Shown: one piece after another, positions 45,445 to 56,472 of the stretch
Layout of the letters: the number at the start of each line of letters is the position of its first letter
How positions within the stretch are numbered: position 1 is the first letter of the stretch
Source: Hippopus hippopus
Taxonomy: Eukaryota; Mollusca; Bivalvia; Cardiida; Cardiidae
Direction of reading: 5' to 3'
Length of the DNA: 64,000 nt
Assembly (NCBI GenBank): GCA_946811185.2
Contig: OX328099.1
Span: 15,341,859-15,405,858, forward strand
Position numbers and translations under genes: made by a program
Notes under the pieces: model-generated
Seen by the model: only the letters and a program-made list of their open reading frames with translations
Told to the model about the DNA's origin: nothing
Databases searched by the model: none

Positions 45445-45643
45445 AAATCCCATGGGCGTTTTATCTTTGTTTCCTCTTATTCTGTTGCAACCAATAAGTC
45501 TGAAAACATCACGAGTGTCCTCAATGGCTCATTGACCTAAGCGTTGGATTTGTAATCATGAAAAACTTAGAATGGTCAACGCTGGCGGCTCTAGTAACGT
45601 GGGGGTATCATTGGACAAGGCATTGCAGGTCACTTTTTGAAAA

Positions 45644-45850
45644 CTGTTTTTCTCCGCTTTCAACATTTTAGTCATATCACGGCGACAGGCTTCAAATTTG
45701 TGTATTTCCTGGGTTTCACCAGTACTTGGCTGGGGCTCGGAGGTGTCTTGCCTGAGGACACTTCAACGAAAAATCCAGTGGATCCAGTGAGGCCTGAACC
45801 CGGGGCCCCCAGGTCACGAGTCCAACACTTTGTCACTGAGCCAAGCAGTA
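45644..45850 (-). mobile_element. SINE family 3
   Basis: Reverse copy: CAACATTTTAGTCATATCAC at the left, GTGTCTTGCCTGAGGACACT, then GGCCTGAACCCGGGGCCCCC. Pieces of a second, forward copy flank it (45515-45630 and 45870-45945), suggesting one inserted in the other. Confidence 0.75.
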
Positions 45851-45974
45851 CCCCTGAAGGTCATAGCCCGGTATAAGTGAAATTGCGGAAAGACATGACT
45901 CTGTGAGCCGACGCATGACAGAAATACTGTTGAGCGCAGCCAAAAATTCTAGCCTTTCAAAACAATAAAAAATA

Positions 45975-46230
45975 TGAGCTATGCTCTGTGGAAAGGGGGC
46001 TAAAAGTATCGACTTAGGTCAGCCTGTGCAGTCCGCGCAGGCTGACCAGGGCCGAAACCTTTGCTACTGGTCATTATCCTGCATGCCGAAGGACCATTCT
46101 ACCTCAGGATTCAGCCGGCTGTAAAACAAAATGGGTATTATGGATCCATATTCATGTAAAGACTTGCTTGGTACAACGCATGACGGGGATGCATATTTTT
46201 AAACTTTTTATTTTGCCAAAGCATGACTCA
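45975..46230 (-). mobile_element. MITE family A, complete with a deletion
   Basis: About 15 bases are lost after the left end (GGGGGCTAAAAGTATCGAC). Flanked by ATA and TAT. Confidence 0.75.
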
Positions 46231-46239
46231 CATATAACA

Positions 46240-47450
46240 ACCGACTTGATAAATAACGCTTCCATCTCGCTAAAAAATTGAGATAACAGTTTCTAAGAAC
46301 TTGCTTCCCCACTGTCTATATATGGCAACAGCCATACTTCCAGACACTGGACTACATGTATTTTTGCTATAATAGAATAATAACAATTGACCAATGAAAT
46401 GATAGATTCATCACCACGAGGGACAAAAACTGATACAAAATTTGATTGGCCAACCAATTGGAACTGTGTTGTTCATCGTGTCTGATTTGCTCGCTCGAAC
46501 AGTCACAGAACAATTTGGATTGATAATGCATGACTATCTAAAAATAGCAGCTGATATGTATGGACCGGTAAATTTGAAAGTTACACGACTTCTGATTGGC
46601 TAAACCATTTGGTTCAGCCAATCAGAAGTTGTGTTACTTTCAAAATCTAGAAGAAGGCTAAGGATGTTCTTGAGATCTACATTTCTGTGCGGTAATATAT
46701 TTCGTCGGCGGTAGTTCGCATTTTTTAAGACATCCGGTGAAACAACGATACACCCTGCAGGCTGCCTACGCGATGAAACACTGCCTCTTTATCGCCCACT
46801 AGAATTATTCAAAAACAGAAATAATACATTTTAAATGGACATTGATGTGAGAGTGAACCCTTTATTTATATTTAGATAGAGTTGGGCGTGCCCGTACATA
46901 GCTGAGAAAATCTAGAAACACTAATACACGTGAAGAAATTGCCGACAAAAGACATATCGTAGCATAATATAAAACTTTCAAAAATGCCGTCCGTCACATG
47001 TTAGTTTTCTTTGCTTCCATAAATAGCACTACTTATATTTACTGTACTTTCCCAGAGATACTTTCAAGCCTGGATTATTCAAAACACTGCGTTTGTGTAC
47101 GAATATGAAGTAAGAGATTAAGAACGAAAGAGGCGAGACAAAATTAATTCAAATTAACTCGACTTTCAGAACTTTTCTTGTAATGAGCCTTGCACACCAT
47201 TTTGCTTGCATACAAATGGCCGTCATTAACATAAAGTTGTAGACACAATGCTACATACTTGCTTTTCATCATTTCGTAAGTTGGGAGAATTTGGAACTTA
47301 ATGCATTTATGAGCTTTCGAAGTGTTGTTTGAATTTGGGCGTTTTTTTTTTTTTATTATTATTATTTTTTACGTCGTTTTCAATATCAATTAAACCGTAT
47401 AACGACAGCAGCATGTTCATTTGTGTCTATACAAGGTTCCCTTGCACTGA
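46240..47450. other. Intronic stretch, mostly unique
   Basis: Apart from the family H palindrome near 46.6 kb, no repeat was identified. A run of TTATTATTATT near 47355 precedes a faint SINE tail. Confidence 0.5.
46575..46643. repeat. Family H palindrome
   Basis: TTACACGACTTCTGATTGGC and GCCAATCAGAAGTTGTGTTA around AAACCATTTGGTT. Confidence 0.82.
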
Positions 47451-47454
47451 GCCG

Positions 47455-47502
47455 GGGCTTTTTGCAGATACATTAAACCTCCTTTTCACAGAGCATGACT
47501 CA
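47455..47502 (+). mobile_element. MITE family A, right tip
   Basis: CTTTTTGCAGATACATTAAA then TTTTCACAGAGCATGACTCA. Confidence 0.7.
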
Positions 47503-47657
47503 TAAGCTGTAGATAATTAAAGGCTTCTTGCAAGAATTAAAGCCAATTCAAAGTGCATGAACCACTCTTTCTGATGTCATGTAACTAGTAATTGCTCCTT
47601 TATCCAAAATGTTTTCGAAACTGTTGAAAAAAATAACAGATTCCTGTCATTCACAAG

Positions 47658-47922
47658 TGATCCATGCTGTGTGAAAAAGGGGTTCAATACAACTGCAAAA
47701 GTATAGACCCAGATCTACAGCCTGTGCAGTTTGCGCCAGGTGACCTGTGTTGGGACTTTTTGTGTTTAGTCAGTTTTCTGCTTGTCAAAGAACAATTCTG
47801 CCTCATTTTTCAGTTGGTTGTCAGACAAAATGGATTTCATAGATGTATAATTATATAATGACTTGCTTTGTATAATGCATCAGGGAAATGCATTAAATCC
47901 CCTTTTGCCAGAGAACTGCTCA
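47658..47922 (-). mobile_element. MITE family A, old copy
   Basis: Full length, but the palindrome arms are diverged (ACAGCCTGTGCAG and GCGCCAGGTGACCTG), so it is older than most. Confidence 0.72.
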
Positions 47923-47949
47923 AGTGTAATTAGATACACCTTTATGTTA

Positions 47950-48215
47950 ACCCTGGGGTCTCTAGTTTGATTCCTTGCTGGGTCAATTTCTTTTGGAGGA
48001 CTGATGATAGACATTTAACTAGGACCACCTTTCTAAACACTAAAGATTCTGTTGATGATGTTTATATGGGGAAACTAGGAAGTGGCTAGGATAGAATAGT
48101 AAGCGAAGTAGAAGTACTGGCGAAAGAAACTCCAGGAAAGCATGGATAGGTGCACTGGCCGGCGCGGTATGGCTGACATAATGTTGAAAACGGGCTAAAG
48201 CAACATACAAACATA
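47950..48215 (+). mobile_element. SINE family 2, diverged
   Basis: TTGATTCCTTGCTGGGTCAA head remnant, CTCCAGGAAAGCATGGATAG and GTGCACTGGCCGGCGCGG body. Confidence 0.72.
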
Positions 48216-48302
48216 CAGTATTTGATACGTCTGGGAATAGCCCATGCAGTAATTGATTAACATATTAAGGGCATAAACCGCATTAAAAGAAAACTTAGAA
48301 TT

Positions 48303-48401
48303 TAACCCATAGGCTACTATGCGCGACTCAAAGACCTTTTGCAGACAGTGTAGATCAAGATCAGACTGCACAGAACATACAGTCTGATCTTAGATCTACA
48401 T
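48303..48401 (-). mobile_element. MITE family B, right half fused to family A
   Basis: TAACCCATAGGCTACTATGC through the hairpin to TCTTAGATCTACAT, then family A without a gap. Confidence 0.75.
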
Positions 48402-48560
48402 CAAGAGGTAGACTTGTCCTTGGACATGCAGATAATGTACTAAAATCAAAAAGTTTCGACACAGGTCAGCCTGCGCGGACTGCGCAGGCTGACCTGGGTC
48501 GATACTTTTTTTTTTTTTTTCTCAGATGCATTAAATCCCCTTTTCACAGAGCATGGATCA
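48402..48560 (+). mobile_element. MITE family A, right part fused to family B
   Basis: It starts abruptly after a family B hairpin and keeps a perfect palindrome. The terminal region has a run of 14 T. Confidence 0.75.
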
Positions 48561-48725
48561 AATATGTTTTATCCAGGAAATAAAGTCGTTAAAAAATACC
48601 AATATGGTTTTTATGTAAAAACTTAAAAGGAAACGAAAAAAATGAACATGACTAAATTCTATTCACGATTAATAAGTAGGAGTTTATAAATAACTGAAAG
48701 AGAGGAAATTAATCAAATTATACTG

Positions 48726-48884
48726 TTTCAACTCTTTACCAAACGACAAAATTTTAGACTGGTCGAAAATTGAAAGAATCTGCAGACGACAAATTAAAAG
48801 TGGCTCAAATGGTGAAATTTGTCATTGAAAGGTGAGAAAACATAGTACGAAAAGGGGAAAATGCTGGTTACCAGCAATACGTTG
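48726..48884 (+). mobile_element. MITE family C, truncated in hairpin
   Basis: Standard from AACTCTTTACCAAACGACAA to AATGCTGGTTACCAGCAAT, where it breaks off. Confidence 0.76.
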
Positions 48885-48999
48885 CTATCTGATCCTGTAT
48901 CTATACTGTTCGATATGTGGATAGATATTTAAGCAAAAAGTAGCCATGAAGTTACAATGTTAAAACCATGTCGGTTTATGCTACGTTTATTCGGCGGAT

Positions 49000-49200
49000 T
49001 AACTCTTTACCAAACAATGCCGTGTTTTAAAGACCTCTTGGAACTAAACTTCTGAAAACATCGCGGGAAAAGGAGAAAATGTTGGGTAGTAGCATTTTCT
49101 CCTTTTCCAGCCATGTTTTTTACCCTTCTGAAGACAAATCAAATCATTTTAGTCACATCTAATTTGTCGTTTACGAATCCTTTGAAATTTAAATCGTGTG
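49000..49200 (-). mobile_element. MITE family C, complete
   Basis: TTAACTCTTTACCAAACAAT at the left; hairpin with a GTTGGGTAGTAG loop. Confidence 0.78.
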
Positions 49201-49276
49201 TGTTTTCAGTGTCTAAAAATTTGTTTCGGACCGTAAGAAATTAGCCCATAAAGTGCTCGAACCAACTTAAGTTGTT

Positions 49277-49353
49277 TGTGCGGATGGACAAGATCAAGAC
49301 CAGACTGTACAGAAAGTGCAATCTGATCTTGGACCTACACTGTCCGCTCATTT
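49277..49353. repeat. Family B-type hairpin
   Basis: GTGCGGATGGACAAGATCAA against TTGGACCTACACTGTCCGCT; the stem has several mismatches. Confidence 0.6.
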
Positions 49354-49755
49354 ATTACAAATTCTGGTCAAAAAAACTTTGTAAAAACAATAGTTTGAAT
49401 GTACGTCGCGATCCAAAATGTCAATTTCATTACTTTAGCGCTCTAAGGGTTAAAGCAGAAAAAGCTGGCATGAGAGGGAGAAAAAAAACCCAGGTCACGT
49501 GCACAGGTGGGTTACCTGGAAACGAAATATCAGCTAAAAGATGCAATAGTCCAATTTTTCAATTGATATAACACCTTGAAACGAGCTGCTATCGATTTTT
49601 TGGGCGAATTACCTGGCTTTTTAGCTTTGACAAACAACGGAAAGTTTTGTGACGAGAAAGTGTTTCCCTTTCGGAGTATCTCAATTGAAGGGCTCGATAC
49701 TAGCCTTTGTCTTTTGTTTTCTTTTCATAATGATGGGTCCTCCGTGGTTCACTGG

Positions 49756-49975
49756 TTAACTGTCGACCAGACTATACAACTTTGGAAATGTCCATTTTGA
49801 AAGCCTTTGCTGACGACAAATTCAGTGTGGTCCAAGTGCCTCAATATGTCAATAAAAGGGTAAAAAACATTGCGGGAAAAGGAGAAAATGCTGGTTTCCA
49901 GCATTTTCTCCTTTACCCACAAATGTTTTCAAAAGCCATGTTTGCCAGAGTCGTAAAGAGCACGGTAAAAGGTTA
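49756..49975 (+). mobile_element. MITE family C, complete
   Basis: GTTAACTGTCGACCAGACTA to GCACGGTAAAAGGTTA; hairpin nearly perfect. Confidence 0.82.
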
Positions 49976-50004
49976 TGGCACTTTAATTGTAATCGAGAAA
50001 TTTC

Positions 50005-50160
50005 TGTTCCTCTCATGCTAGCTACCATGAATCGCAATTGAGTTTCCTTGGGCAAGGCATCCCAACACTTGTGCTGGTGAAACAAAGAAAAGACGTCTAA
50101 CAGTGAGCATACGCCATTATATAAATGAATTACTGTTAAGAGCGGCCATAAACCTAATTC
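50005..50160 (+). mobile_element. SINE family 3-like, degraded
   Basis: CCTTGGGCAAGGCATCCCAA, TGTGCTGGTGAAACAAAGAA, then TAAGAGCGGCCATAAACC. Confidence 0.5.
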
Positions 50161-50275
50161 AAAAGAAAACTTCTTCAGTGAATAGTGTAGCATTATTGAC
50201 AACCTATACTTCGAAAGTCTTTGGTCGTTTCCGTTTAGACCCGCTAGGACAAAAAAAGATATGGTATCATGTAGT

Positions 50276-50376
50276 TGAACCATGCTCTGGTAAAATGGGG
50301 CTAAATGCATCTCCGTGATGCATGATATCAATCAACTCATCATATAATTATGAACCCACGAAATCCATTTTGTATG
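50276..50376 (+). mobile_element. MITE family A, left part
   Basis: Left third only, ending after AAATCCATTTTGTATG where a degraded family C element begins. Confidence 0.7.
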
Positions 50377-50565
50377 GATCGTGACGAAGAATGCTTTTGA
50401 AACATTGTTAGAATAGGAAAAATGAATTACTGGTGACCAGACAAAAGAAGTTTTGGCTAGTGCAACATGAAAGCGTTTTCAGTCGACAGGTTGAATGAGG
50501 CTCAAAAGACAAGGGCTGTCTTTGGACGGGTAGAAACATTTTTGAAAAGGAGAAAATTATGGCGC
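50377..50565 (+). mobile_element. MITE family C, two broken pieces
   Basis: ATCGTGACGAAGAATGCTTT belongs to a reverse copy; AAGCGTTTTCAGTCGACAGG begins a forward copy that stops at AAAAGGAGAAAATTATGG. Confidence 0.55.
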
Positions 50566-50654
50566 TGCTTCTTTTCCTTTCCTATTTCCGTCACGTATAC
50601 ATACTACTTTTTCGTAGGTATAAAAGCGAGTCTGTACCGTAAAAGGTTGAATGT

Positions 50655-50795
50655 GGGCCCCCTGGAACCGCTAAAAAAATGTGGGAAAGTATTAAGATGT
50701 TGGTTACCAGCATTTTCTTCTTTTCCCACAATGTTTTCAAAGGCCTTTTTTTTAAAGATTGTAAAAACACGGAATTGTTTGGTGAAGGCGTGAAA
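50655..50795 (+). mobile_element. MITE family C, right part
   Basis: AAAAATGTGGGAAAGTATTA, then ACCAGCATTTTCTTCTTTTC and the right end GAATTGTTTGGTGAAGGCG. Confidence 0.7.
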
Positions 50796-51104
50796 TATGA
50801 TGAAAACGTCCATATTACTAATTCAGCGTATTTAAAAGTCAAAAGAACTATTTTTATGACTTTCTAATTGATTGTAAATGGGTGTGGCAAGGCTTAACCA
50901 ATTAATAGTGTAGGATAGGTTCAGAATGCACAAATATCAGAGTATGATCGCGGTCGTTTCCCTTCGCGAAGGACATTAGCGGTCACGAAACTTGCGATTG
51001 AAGATTGTGAGCATTTGGAGAAACCAAAAAAGATGAAAAACAAGTTCTAGCGTTACTAGAGAAATAATTGAAAGGTAAACGGTATCTGGAGACACCCATA
51101 GATT

Positions 51105-51225
51105 AGGCGGCAATATCGATTTTGGTCGTCTACTAGAAAATAAGAGCATTATAGCACCGCGACAGGTACGCCAGATAATGACATTCATCGATCCGAGGGG
51201 CGCCGAATGGTTACCAACATTGCCT
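51105..51225 (+). pseudogene. Possible fragment of an integrase-core transposase
   Basis: One plus-strand frame reads DFGRLLENKSIIAPRQVRQI and MTFIDPRGAEWLP. The spacing of a helix-turn-helix-like VR-x-I followed by (L/I)DPRG resembles the region before the catalytic core of the integrase-type DDE transposases common in marine invertebrates (VR-x-x-x-x-LDP-G-VE-R). Upstream codons are broken by stops and the catalytic part is missing. The alternative is a chance open frame. Confidence 0.33.
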
Positions 51226-51520
51226 TATCCAAAATTTAGCGTATTGATTTTTTCCGTTCCTAGCTATTTTTGGTCCTCAGGTAAGATCGGTAGACGCGCT
51301 CAGTGAAGCTCAAAGAATTTTTCGTTCCACTCCTTGGTTTGATGTTGTTAGACAAAAAGTATGGAAACCTCTTACTGCCACAATTATAAACATTGACTTT
51401 GATAAAGGCGAAAACCAGTAGAAAACGAGAACTAAAAATTATTGTATCACGGCGATAGTTTTATCACATTCGTGAGAGCAAACCCATGTTTTTTTTTTCT
51501 TTCTTTTGTGGAAACACATG

Positions 51521-51782
51521 TAAGCCATGCTCTGACAAAAGGTGGGCTTAGTGCATCTCCGTGATGCATTATACCAAACAAGTCATCGATAATTATAGAT
51601 CCATACAATCCATTTTTCTAACAATCAACTTGATCTTGAGGTAGAATGGACCTATTCCATGCCGAAAATTGACAAATGGCAAAAATTCTCTACCCAGGTC
51701 AGCCTGCGCAGACTGCGACAGCTGACATGAGTCGATACTTTTTTTACATGCATCACATCCCCTTTTCACTGAGCATGGCTCA
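51521..51782 (+). mobile_element. MITE family A, complete
   Basis: Right arm of the palindrome is diverged (CTGCGACAGCTGACATGAG). The next copy begins ten bases later in the same orientation. Confidence 0.78.
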
Positions 51783-51791
51783 TGTTTATAG

Positions 51792-52013
51792 GCCAAATTC
51801 TAACAAAAGGGGGTCAAATGCATGTCCATGATGCATTGTACCAAGCAAGTTATCATATAAAACCAATTTTGTCTAACAACCGGCTGAACCCTGAAGTAGA
51901 ACGGTTCTTGGACATGCAGAAAATTTACCAAAAGCAAAAAAGGACTGCACAGGCTGACCTGAGTCGATACTTTATACAGATTCATTGAACCCCTTTTTGC
52001 AAAGCATGGCTCA
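51792..52013 (+). mobile_element. MITE family A, internal deletion
   Basis: The left arm of the palindrome is missing (AAAAAAGGACTGCACAGGCTGACC without its partner). Head-to-tail with the copy at 51521-51782. Confidence 0.72.
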
Positions 52014-52079
52014 TATAAAATAAAACTTAAAGCAAAACACTGAAACGAGAAGACCATTATAGTATAACGGCTAGAGTTT

Positions 52080-52830
52080 GCCATTTGGTAAGGGTTATTA
52101 AAATGACTTTTCGGTAGAAATATGTAAAATAAAACCTAAATATATCTTATAAGCTATAAACTGTATACTTAGATACACACATATACAGTAATTCCGAAAT
52201 TCATTGTACCTGTTCTGCGTTATTTTTCCCGGGGGTGGGGATCGGGTTGGGGGTGGGGCTAGGGGAGGGTTGTGTACACACAACTGCCGAAATATCAACG
52301 TTGACGTATACTGTGCCCTTCACGTAAATAAAAATTTATATACTATTTAAATTTGTATATACACGCAAAATATATTCATAATATTTGTACACATGCTCGT
52401 CTCAGACAACCAATGCGAGGTTTTTTGAAGCCTTGCGCGGATTGTTTAGATATCGCTTGTATATTTCATTTCTTGAAAGGCAACACTAATCGCGATGTCA
52501 AGTTTTCGTCTAACGGGGATGTTTTTTGGTGGAAACAGGATTCCATAAAATAAGCTCCCTGCCAGTAACAAGTATCGTTCCGCAACCGAAATTTCGTGTC
52601 TATTGATTTTCAGACTGCGCAGCGAGTCTTCTGCAGCCGAAATTTTTCGATATTGATTTTTGCAAATGACACAGGTACAATACGTTATGACAAACATAAG
52701 GATAAATGTGAAACGAGGTAGAAAATCCAGATTGAGGAACAGAAATTTTGTACCTAAAATCAATTTTTTTCAACAGCTGACTACCTGGGGGTCAGACAGG
52801 AGAGGGGTAGGGGTATTGAACTTAGTAATT
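52080..52830. other. Intronic stretch, one G-rich tract
   Basis: 52228-52272 is G-rich (GGGGGTGGGGATCGGGTTGG, GGGTGGGGCTAGGGGAGGG). The rest matches no repeat family seen here; CGAAATTTCGTGTCTATTGA and CGAAATTTTTCGATATTGAT are two related short segments 65 bases apart. Confidence 0.5.
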
Positions 52831-53040
52831 CAACCCTTATCCTGCTAAATAACTAAAATGAAATTTTCAGTTCGATAGTTAAACCCCAAATATTGCAATT
52901 TCAAAGTTATGTTTTGGGGAATAATATCTCCTTATCGGACAGTGTAGATCCAAGATCAGACTGCACGTTCTGTGCAGTCTGATCTTGATCTACACTGTCC
53001 GTAAAAGGTCAGTGAGTCGCGCTTAGCAGCCTAAAGATTA
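52831..53040 (+). mobile_element. MITE family B, complete
   Basis: Shares the variant AAATAACTAAAATGAAATTT with the copy at 58844-59053, so these two form a sub-family. Confidence 0.84.
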
Positions 53041-53107
53041 AGATGACAAAAGCAAGGCGAAAGTTTCTTTTAACCTCATAAAAAGGCCTTTCATAACTAA
53101 AGTTGCC

Positions 53108-53180
53108 TGTACGGGCAATGTAGATCAAGATCAGACTGTACAAAAGGTACAATCTGATCTTTGATGTACATTGTCCGCTT
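53108..53180. repeat. Family B-type hairpin, variant flank
   Basis: Hairpin followed by GTCCGCTTTGCTGAGACATT; the same flank follows the hairpin at 59135-59205, and its inverse precedes the one at 57797-57874. Confidence 0.65.
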
Positions 53181-53283
53181 TGCTGAGACATTCTGGATAA
53201 GACCAGCATTAAAATTGCAGTAAGTCAGGTCTCATTCCTAGACTGAAAGTTGTCCTCTTGGTTTGTTCGGCGCTCTCAAGGAG

Positions 53284-53384
53284 TGTTCACACCGCCTTTA
53301 ACAGTATTTTAGTCATACTGTGGTGATCGGTCACATATTTATGTCATTCCTGGGTGTGACCAGTGCCAGACCAGGGCTCTGAAG
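53284..53384 (-). mobile_element. SINE family 3, fragment
   Basis: ACAGTATTTTAGTCATACTG, GTGATCGGTCACATATTTAT, TTCCTGGGTGTGACCAGTGC. Confidence 0.65.
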
Positions 53385-53849
53385 ATCTTTTCACTCAGAT
53401 TTTACATGGTTGTAAGCTTCATAAGCGGGGCTCGTACAAGATTTTCATGATCATATTTCATTCAATTTTCCATATTGAGCCAGGAAAGACCCATAAACAA
53501 AAAGAAAGGGCAGAATAATTCCTTAGCAAACAAGTTGAAAGAAGAATTACAATTCAGATTGCTCGTGCAAACCAAAGAACTGTTGTTGCTTTGTTTTCGC
53601 AGAAAAAAATTATAATTATGATTGGAAAGCAATGTTGTATTAGCTTTGATTAATCACTGCGAATGGAAAAAAAGAAAGAAAGAAAGAAAGAAGGTAAGAA
53701 ATCGAGGAGATAAGAAATGGAAAAAAGGGAAAGGGGAATGACCGATATTTATACGGAAGGTGGTTAAAAAAGAAAGAAAAAAAAATCTATATATATCTAA
53801 AAATCAACAATGAAATATGCAGGGTCATAGGTAAAAAGAGAAAGAAAAT

Positions 53850-54110
53850 TAGCCATGCTCTGTGAAACGGGGCTTAATGCATCTGCAAAAAGTATCGACC
53901 CATGTCAGCCTGCGCAGTCCGCGCAGGCTGACATGGATCGAAACGTTTTGCAATCTTTTTATTCTCTGCATTTCAAAAGACCATTCTACATCATGATTCA
54001 GCCGGTTGTTAGACAGAATGGATTTCATAGATCCATAATCGTGTGATGACTGGCTTAATACAATGCATCAGGGAGATGCATTTAACCCTATTTTACCAAA
54101 GCATGGCTCG
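53850..54110 (-). mobile_element. MITE family A, complete
   Basis: Ends TTAGCCATGCTCTGTG and CCAAAGCATGGCTCG; palindrome perfect. Confidence 0.83.
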
Positions 54111-54541
54111 AATATAGAAAGAAACACGCGGGAAAAAAGGACTGGGAAAGCCTGAGAGGGGCAGACAAAGACATTTGATTGTAGCCCGAAATAACAAATG
54201 ACAACCCAATCATAATCATCGTTCACAACGATCGATCTATGAGGATAAGACCATTAGAACAGAGAAAAGGTGTAGCAGATCGATAAAAGCCAAGGTGATT
54301 TAGGGGGGAGAATCTGTGAGCACACGAATTTTCCCCACCTTTGATCCGATACGAAATTGTCGTCTGCAGCGTTCGGGAAAAGGTGAGAGCGGAGCCGCTC
54401 TATCGATCCGTGTTTATGAGCCCAAAGAAAGGAATCGGGTTTTTCATATTACATATAAAATATGATATGCCATTAATACACTAAAGACTTTTCGTACTTT
54501 AGAATTCATTTTCTTTTGACCTATAGCCGTACAGGCTTTTT

Positions 54542-54755
54542 TCAACCCTTTATCATAAACAACCGTCTGTTTTCTCGGCCCTAACTAAGAAAGCTTTTGA
54601 AAACAATGTGGAAAAAGGAGAAAATGCTGGTAACCAGCATTTTCTCCTTTTCCCACATTGTTTTCTACTATTTCAAAGACAGAAGTCATATCTTGGCTGA
54701 CATGTAAATACTTCATATTTGGTCGAGTCTTGAATTTTATGGTTTGTTAAAGAGT
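54542..54755 (-). mobile_element. MITE family C, complete
   Basis: TTCAACCCTTTATCATAAAC to GGTTTGTTAAAGAGTTAA. Hairpin arms of 30 bases almost exact. Confidence 0.84.
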
Positions 54756-54968
54756 TAAATTTTATATTACATATAAGTACAGATGTCATAAAGCAGAAGC
54801 AGTTGCGTAAAAGGGAAAACATTGTCGAAAAGGAGCAATGACTATGGTAAAAATGTTGACAAATGTCTCTCTATGCATGTACAGAAAAGGCTGACTATCT
54901 TAATTATATCAACAGTGAGTATCTAAGATTAAAGAAAAAATAAAACTATATCATAAAGTTAAGAGAGC

Positions 54969-55217
54969 TAATCCTTTACAAGACGACAAAGTTTCAGACT
55001 TATCCAATTTGAAATCATTTGCAGACGGAATTATTTTGTGGCTGAAATGATGAGATTTGTCTCTGAAAGGCTGAAAAAAAAAATGTAGGGAAAAGAGAAA
55101 ATGCCGGATACGAGCATTTTCTCCTTTTCCCACCATGGTTCCGACCCCTTTCAAAGAAGAATTCTATCTTTTGAATGATATTTGATTTATCGTTTGAAAA
55201 TGGGTTCAATTTGGAGC
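54969..55217. mobile_element. MITE family C, with both ends of the same type
   Basis: Left half is the normal forward end (CAAGACGACAAAGTTTCAGA). The right half also ends with the AGATGATATTTGATTTATCG-like region of a reverse copy, so the element is symmetrical. Confidence 0.68.
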
Positions 55218-55289
55218 TGAAAAATCAAAGTATTGAAAGTACTGACAGACTGGCAAATGTGGAAGAAGCTGCCTTGAAAAAGATATGAA

Positions 55290-55918
55290 TTGATTGGGGT
55301 ACGAACAATTGCCCACCCGGACATTTGCCCACCCGGACGTTTGCCATCCGGACGTTTGCCACCCGGACAAAAGCCCACCCAAAAAAAATGGCACCCCGGA
55401 CATTTGCCCACCCGCCTCTTTTCCTTTGTTATGAAGAATTTGTCCTTCTTCCAAAACGTTTTCGTAAGTCTTCAAGTCTGAAGGCACGCAAAAGCATGGG
55501 TCTTCCCCACGTCGTTAAAATAAGGCTTTATGTGGTAGAGAGTTGAGACAATCAAAATTTGAATCGGCCCTAATTCAAAGGAAATTGCAGACAACAATTT
55601 TAAATGCAGCAAAAAAAATGGTAGAAAATTTAATGATAGGATAGAAAACTTTGTCATGGCTAAAAAATTGCTCGGTACGAGCAATTTGTTCTTTTCTCAT
55701 AATGTTTTCATTTGTCTTGAACTGTAATCACGTAAGAGACTGGTCTGATTCCTTGCATTGTGAAAGCAAGGTTTCGTCTGTTAGAGGCTTCAAACAGTCA
55801 ACCAGTGAAATAACTATCATCATAGTATGGGAGGGCTTTTGTCCGGGATGGCAAATGTCCTGGTGGCAAATGTCCGGGTGAGCAAATGTCCGGGTGGGCA
55901 ATTGTCCTACTCCCGTAT
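55290..55918. mobile_element. Foldback element with minisatellite-type inverted ends
   Basis: The left end is a run of ACATTTGCCCACCCGG and ACGTTTGCCACCCGG units (55308-55412). The right end (55843-55900) is the inverse, CAAATGTCCGGGTGAGCA and AATGTCCGGGTGGGCAATTG. Outermost bases are GGGTACGAACAATTGCCCAC and GGGCAATTGTCCTACTCCC. About 430 bases of unrelated DNA, including a degraded family C copy, separate the arms. Confidence 0.82.
55540..55720 (+). mobile_element. MITE family C, degraded, inside foldback element
   Basis: GAAATTGCAGACAACAATTT, then GGATAGAAAACTTTGTCATG, with a weak ATTGCTCGGTACGAGCAATT hairpin. Confidence 0.55.
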
Positions 55919-56231
55919 TGATTGCTCCATACAAGGTAACCTAAATAGACGGTTTGGTTCCCCCTCGAACACCTTGAAAAGACATCAATGTACCTTAAGA
56001 ATACTGTGGATCCAGAGTATACAGCCTGGTGCCCGCTAATTGCAAACAGGCCCTGACTGACGACAATATATACACACCGCATGAACCAGCAATAATGTCA
56101 GTAGAAGGAAAGTAATTTAACATTTACCGCTTAGATCACTGAAGTATTACAAAGGATATTTTCAGTGAAGAATAAACAGCCGAAATCATGGCAATTTAAA
56201 TGTCGTTTTTGGTATGAATCAGTTTCAAAAA

Positions 56232-56305
56232 AGCGGACAGTGTAGATAAAAGATCAGACTGCACGCTCTGTGCAGTCTGATCTTGATCTGCACTGTTTGC
56301 AAAAG
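56232..56305. repeat. Family B-type hairpin
   Basis: GCGGACAGTGTAGATAAAAG and the matching right arm; loop region GCACGCTCTGTGC. Confidence 0.68.
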
Positions 56306-56472
56306 CAACACGAGTTGTGCTTCACCGGGTTCAAGGGTCAATAAATATTCATTAAATCAGAACAAAACATGTTATTCTACGTCTTTGTCATATTCGCAAG
56401 CCGAGTGTACTCAGTCCACTTTGTTCTTTAAGCACGTATGTGTATATGAGGAATATAAGCATTGGAACTATT

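Noticed and set aside
49440..49720. Possible NOL4 exon around the donor-like CCAG|GTAACC (minus)
   Set aside because: Splice-like sites exist, but no frame between them matches the family or fits the phases of exons b and c.
52208..52260. Pro-rich coding exon on the minus strand
   Set aside because: The CCCC-rich tract between an AG and a GTACAA is open in two frames, but it is low-complexity and resembles nothing in NOL4.
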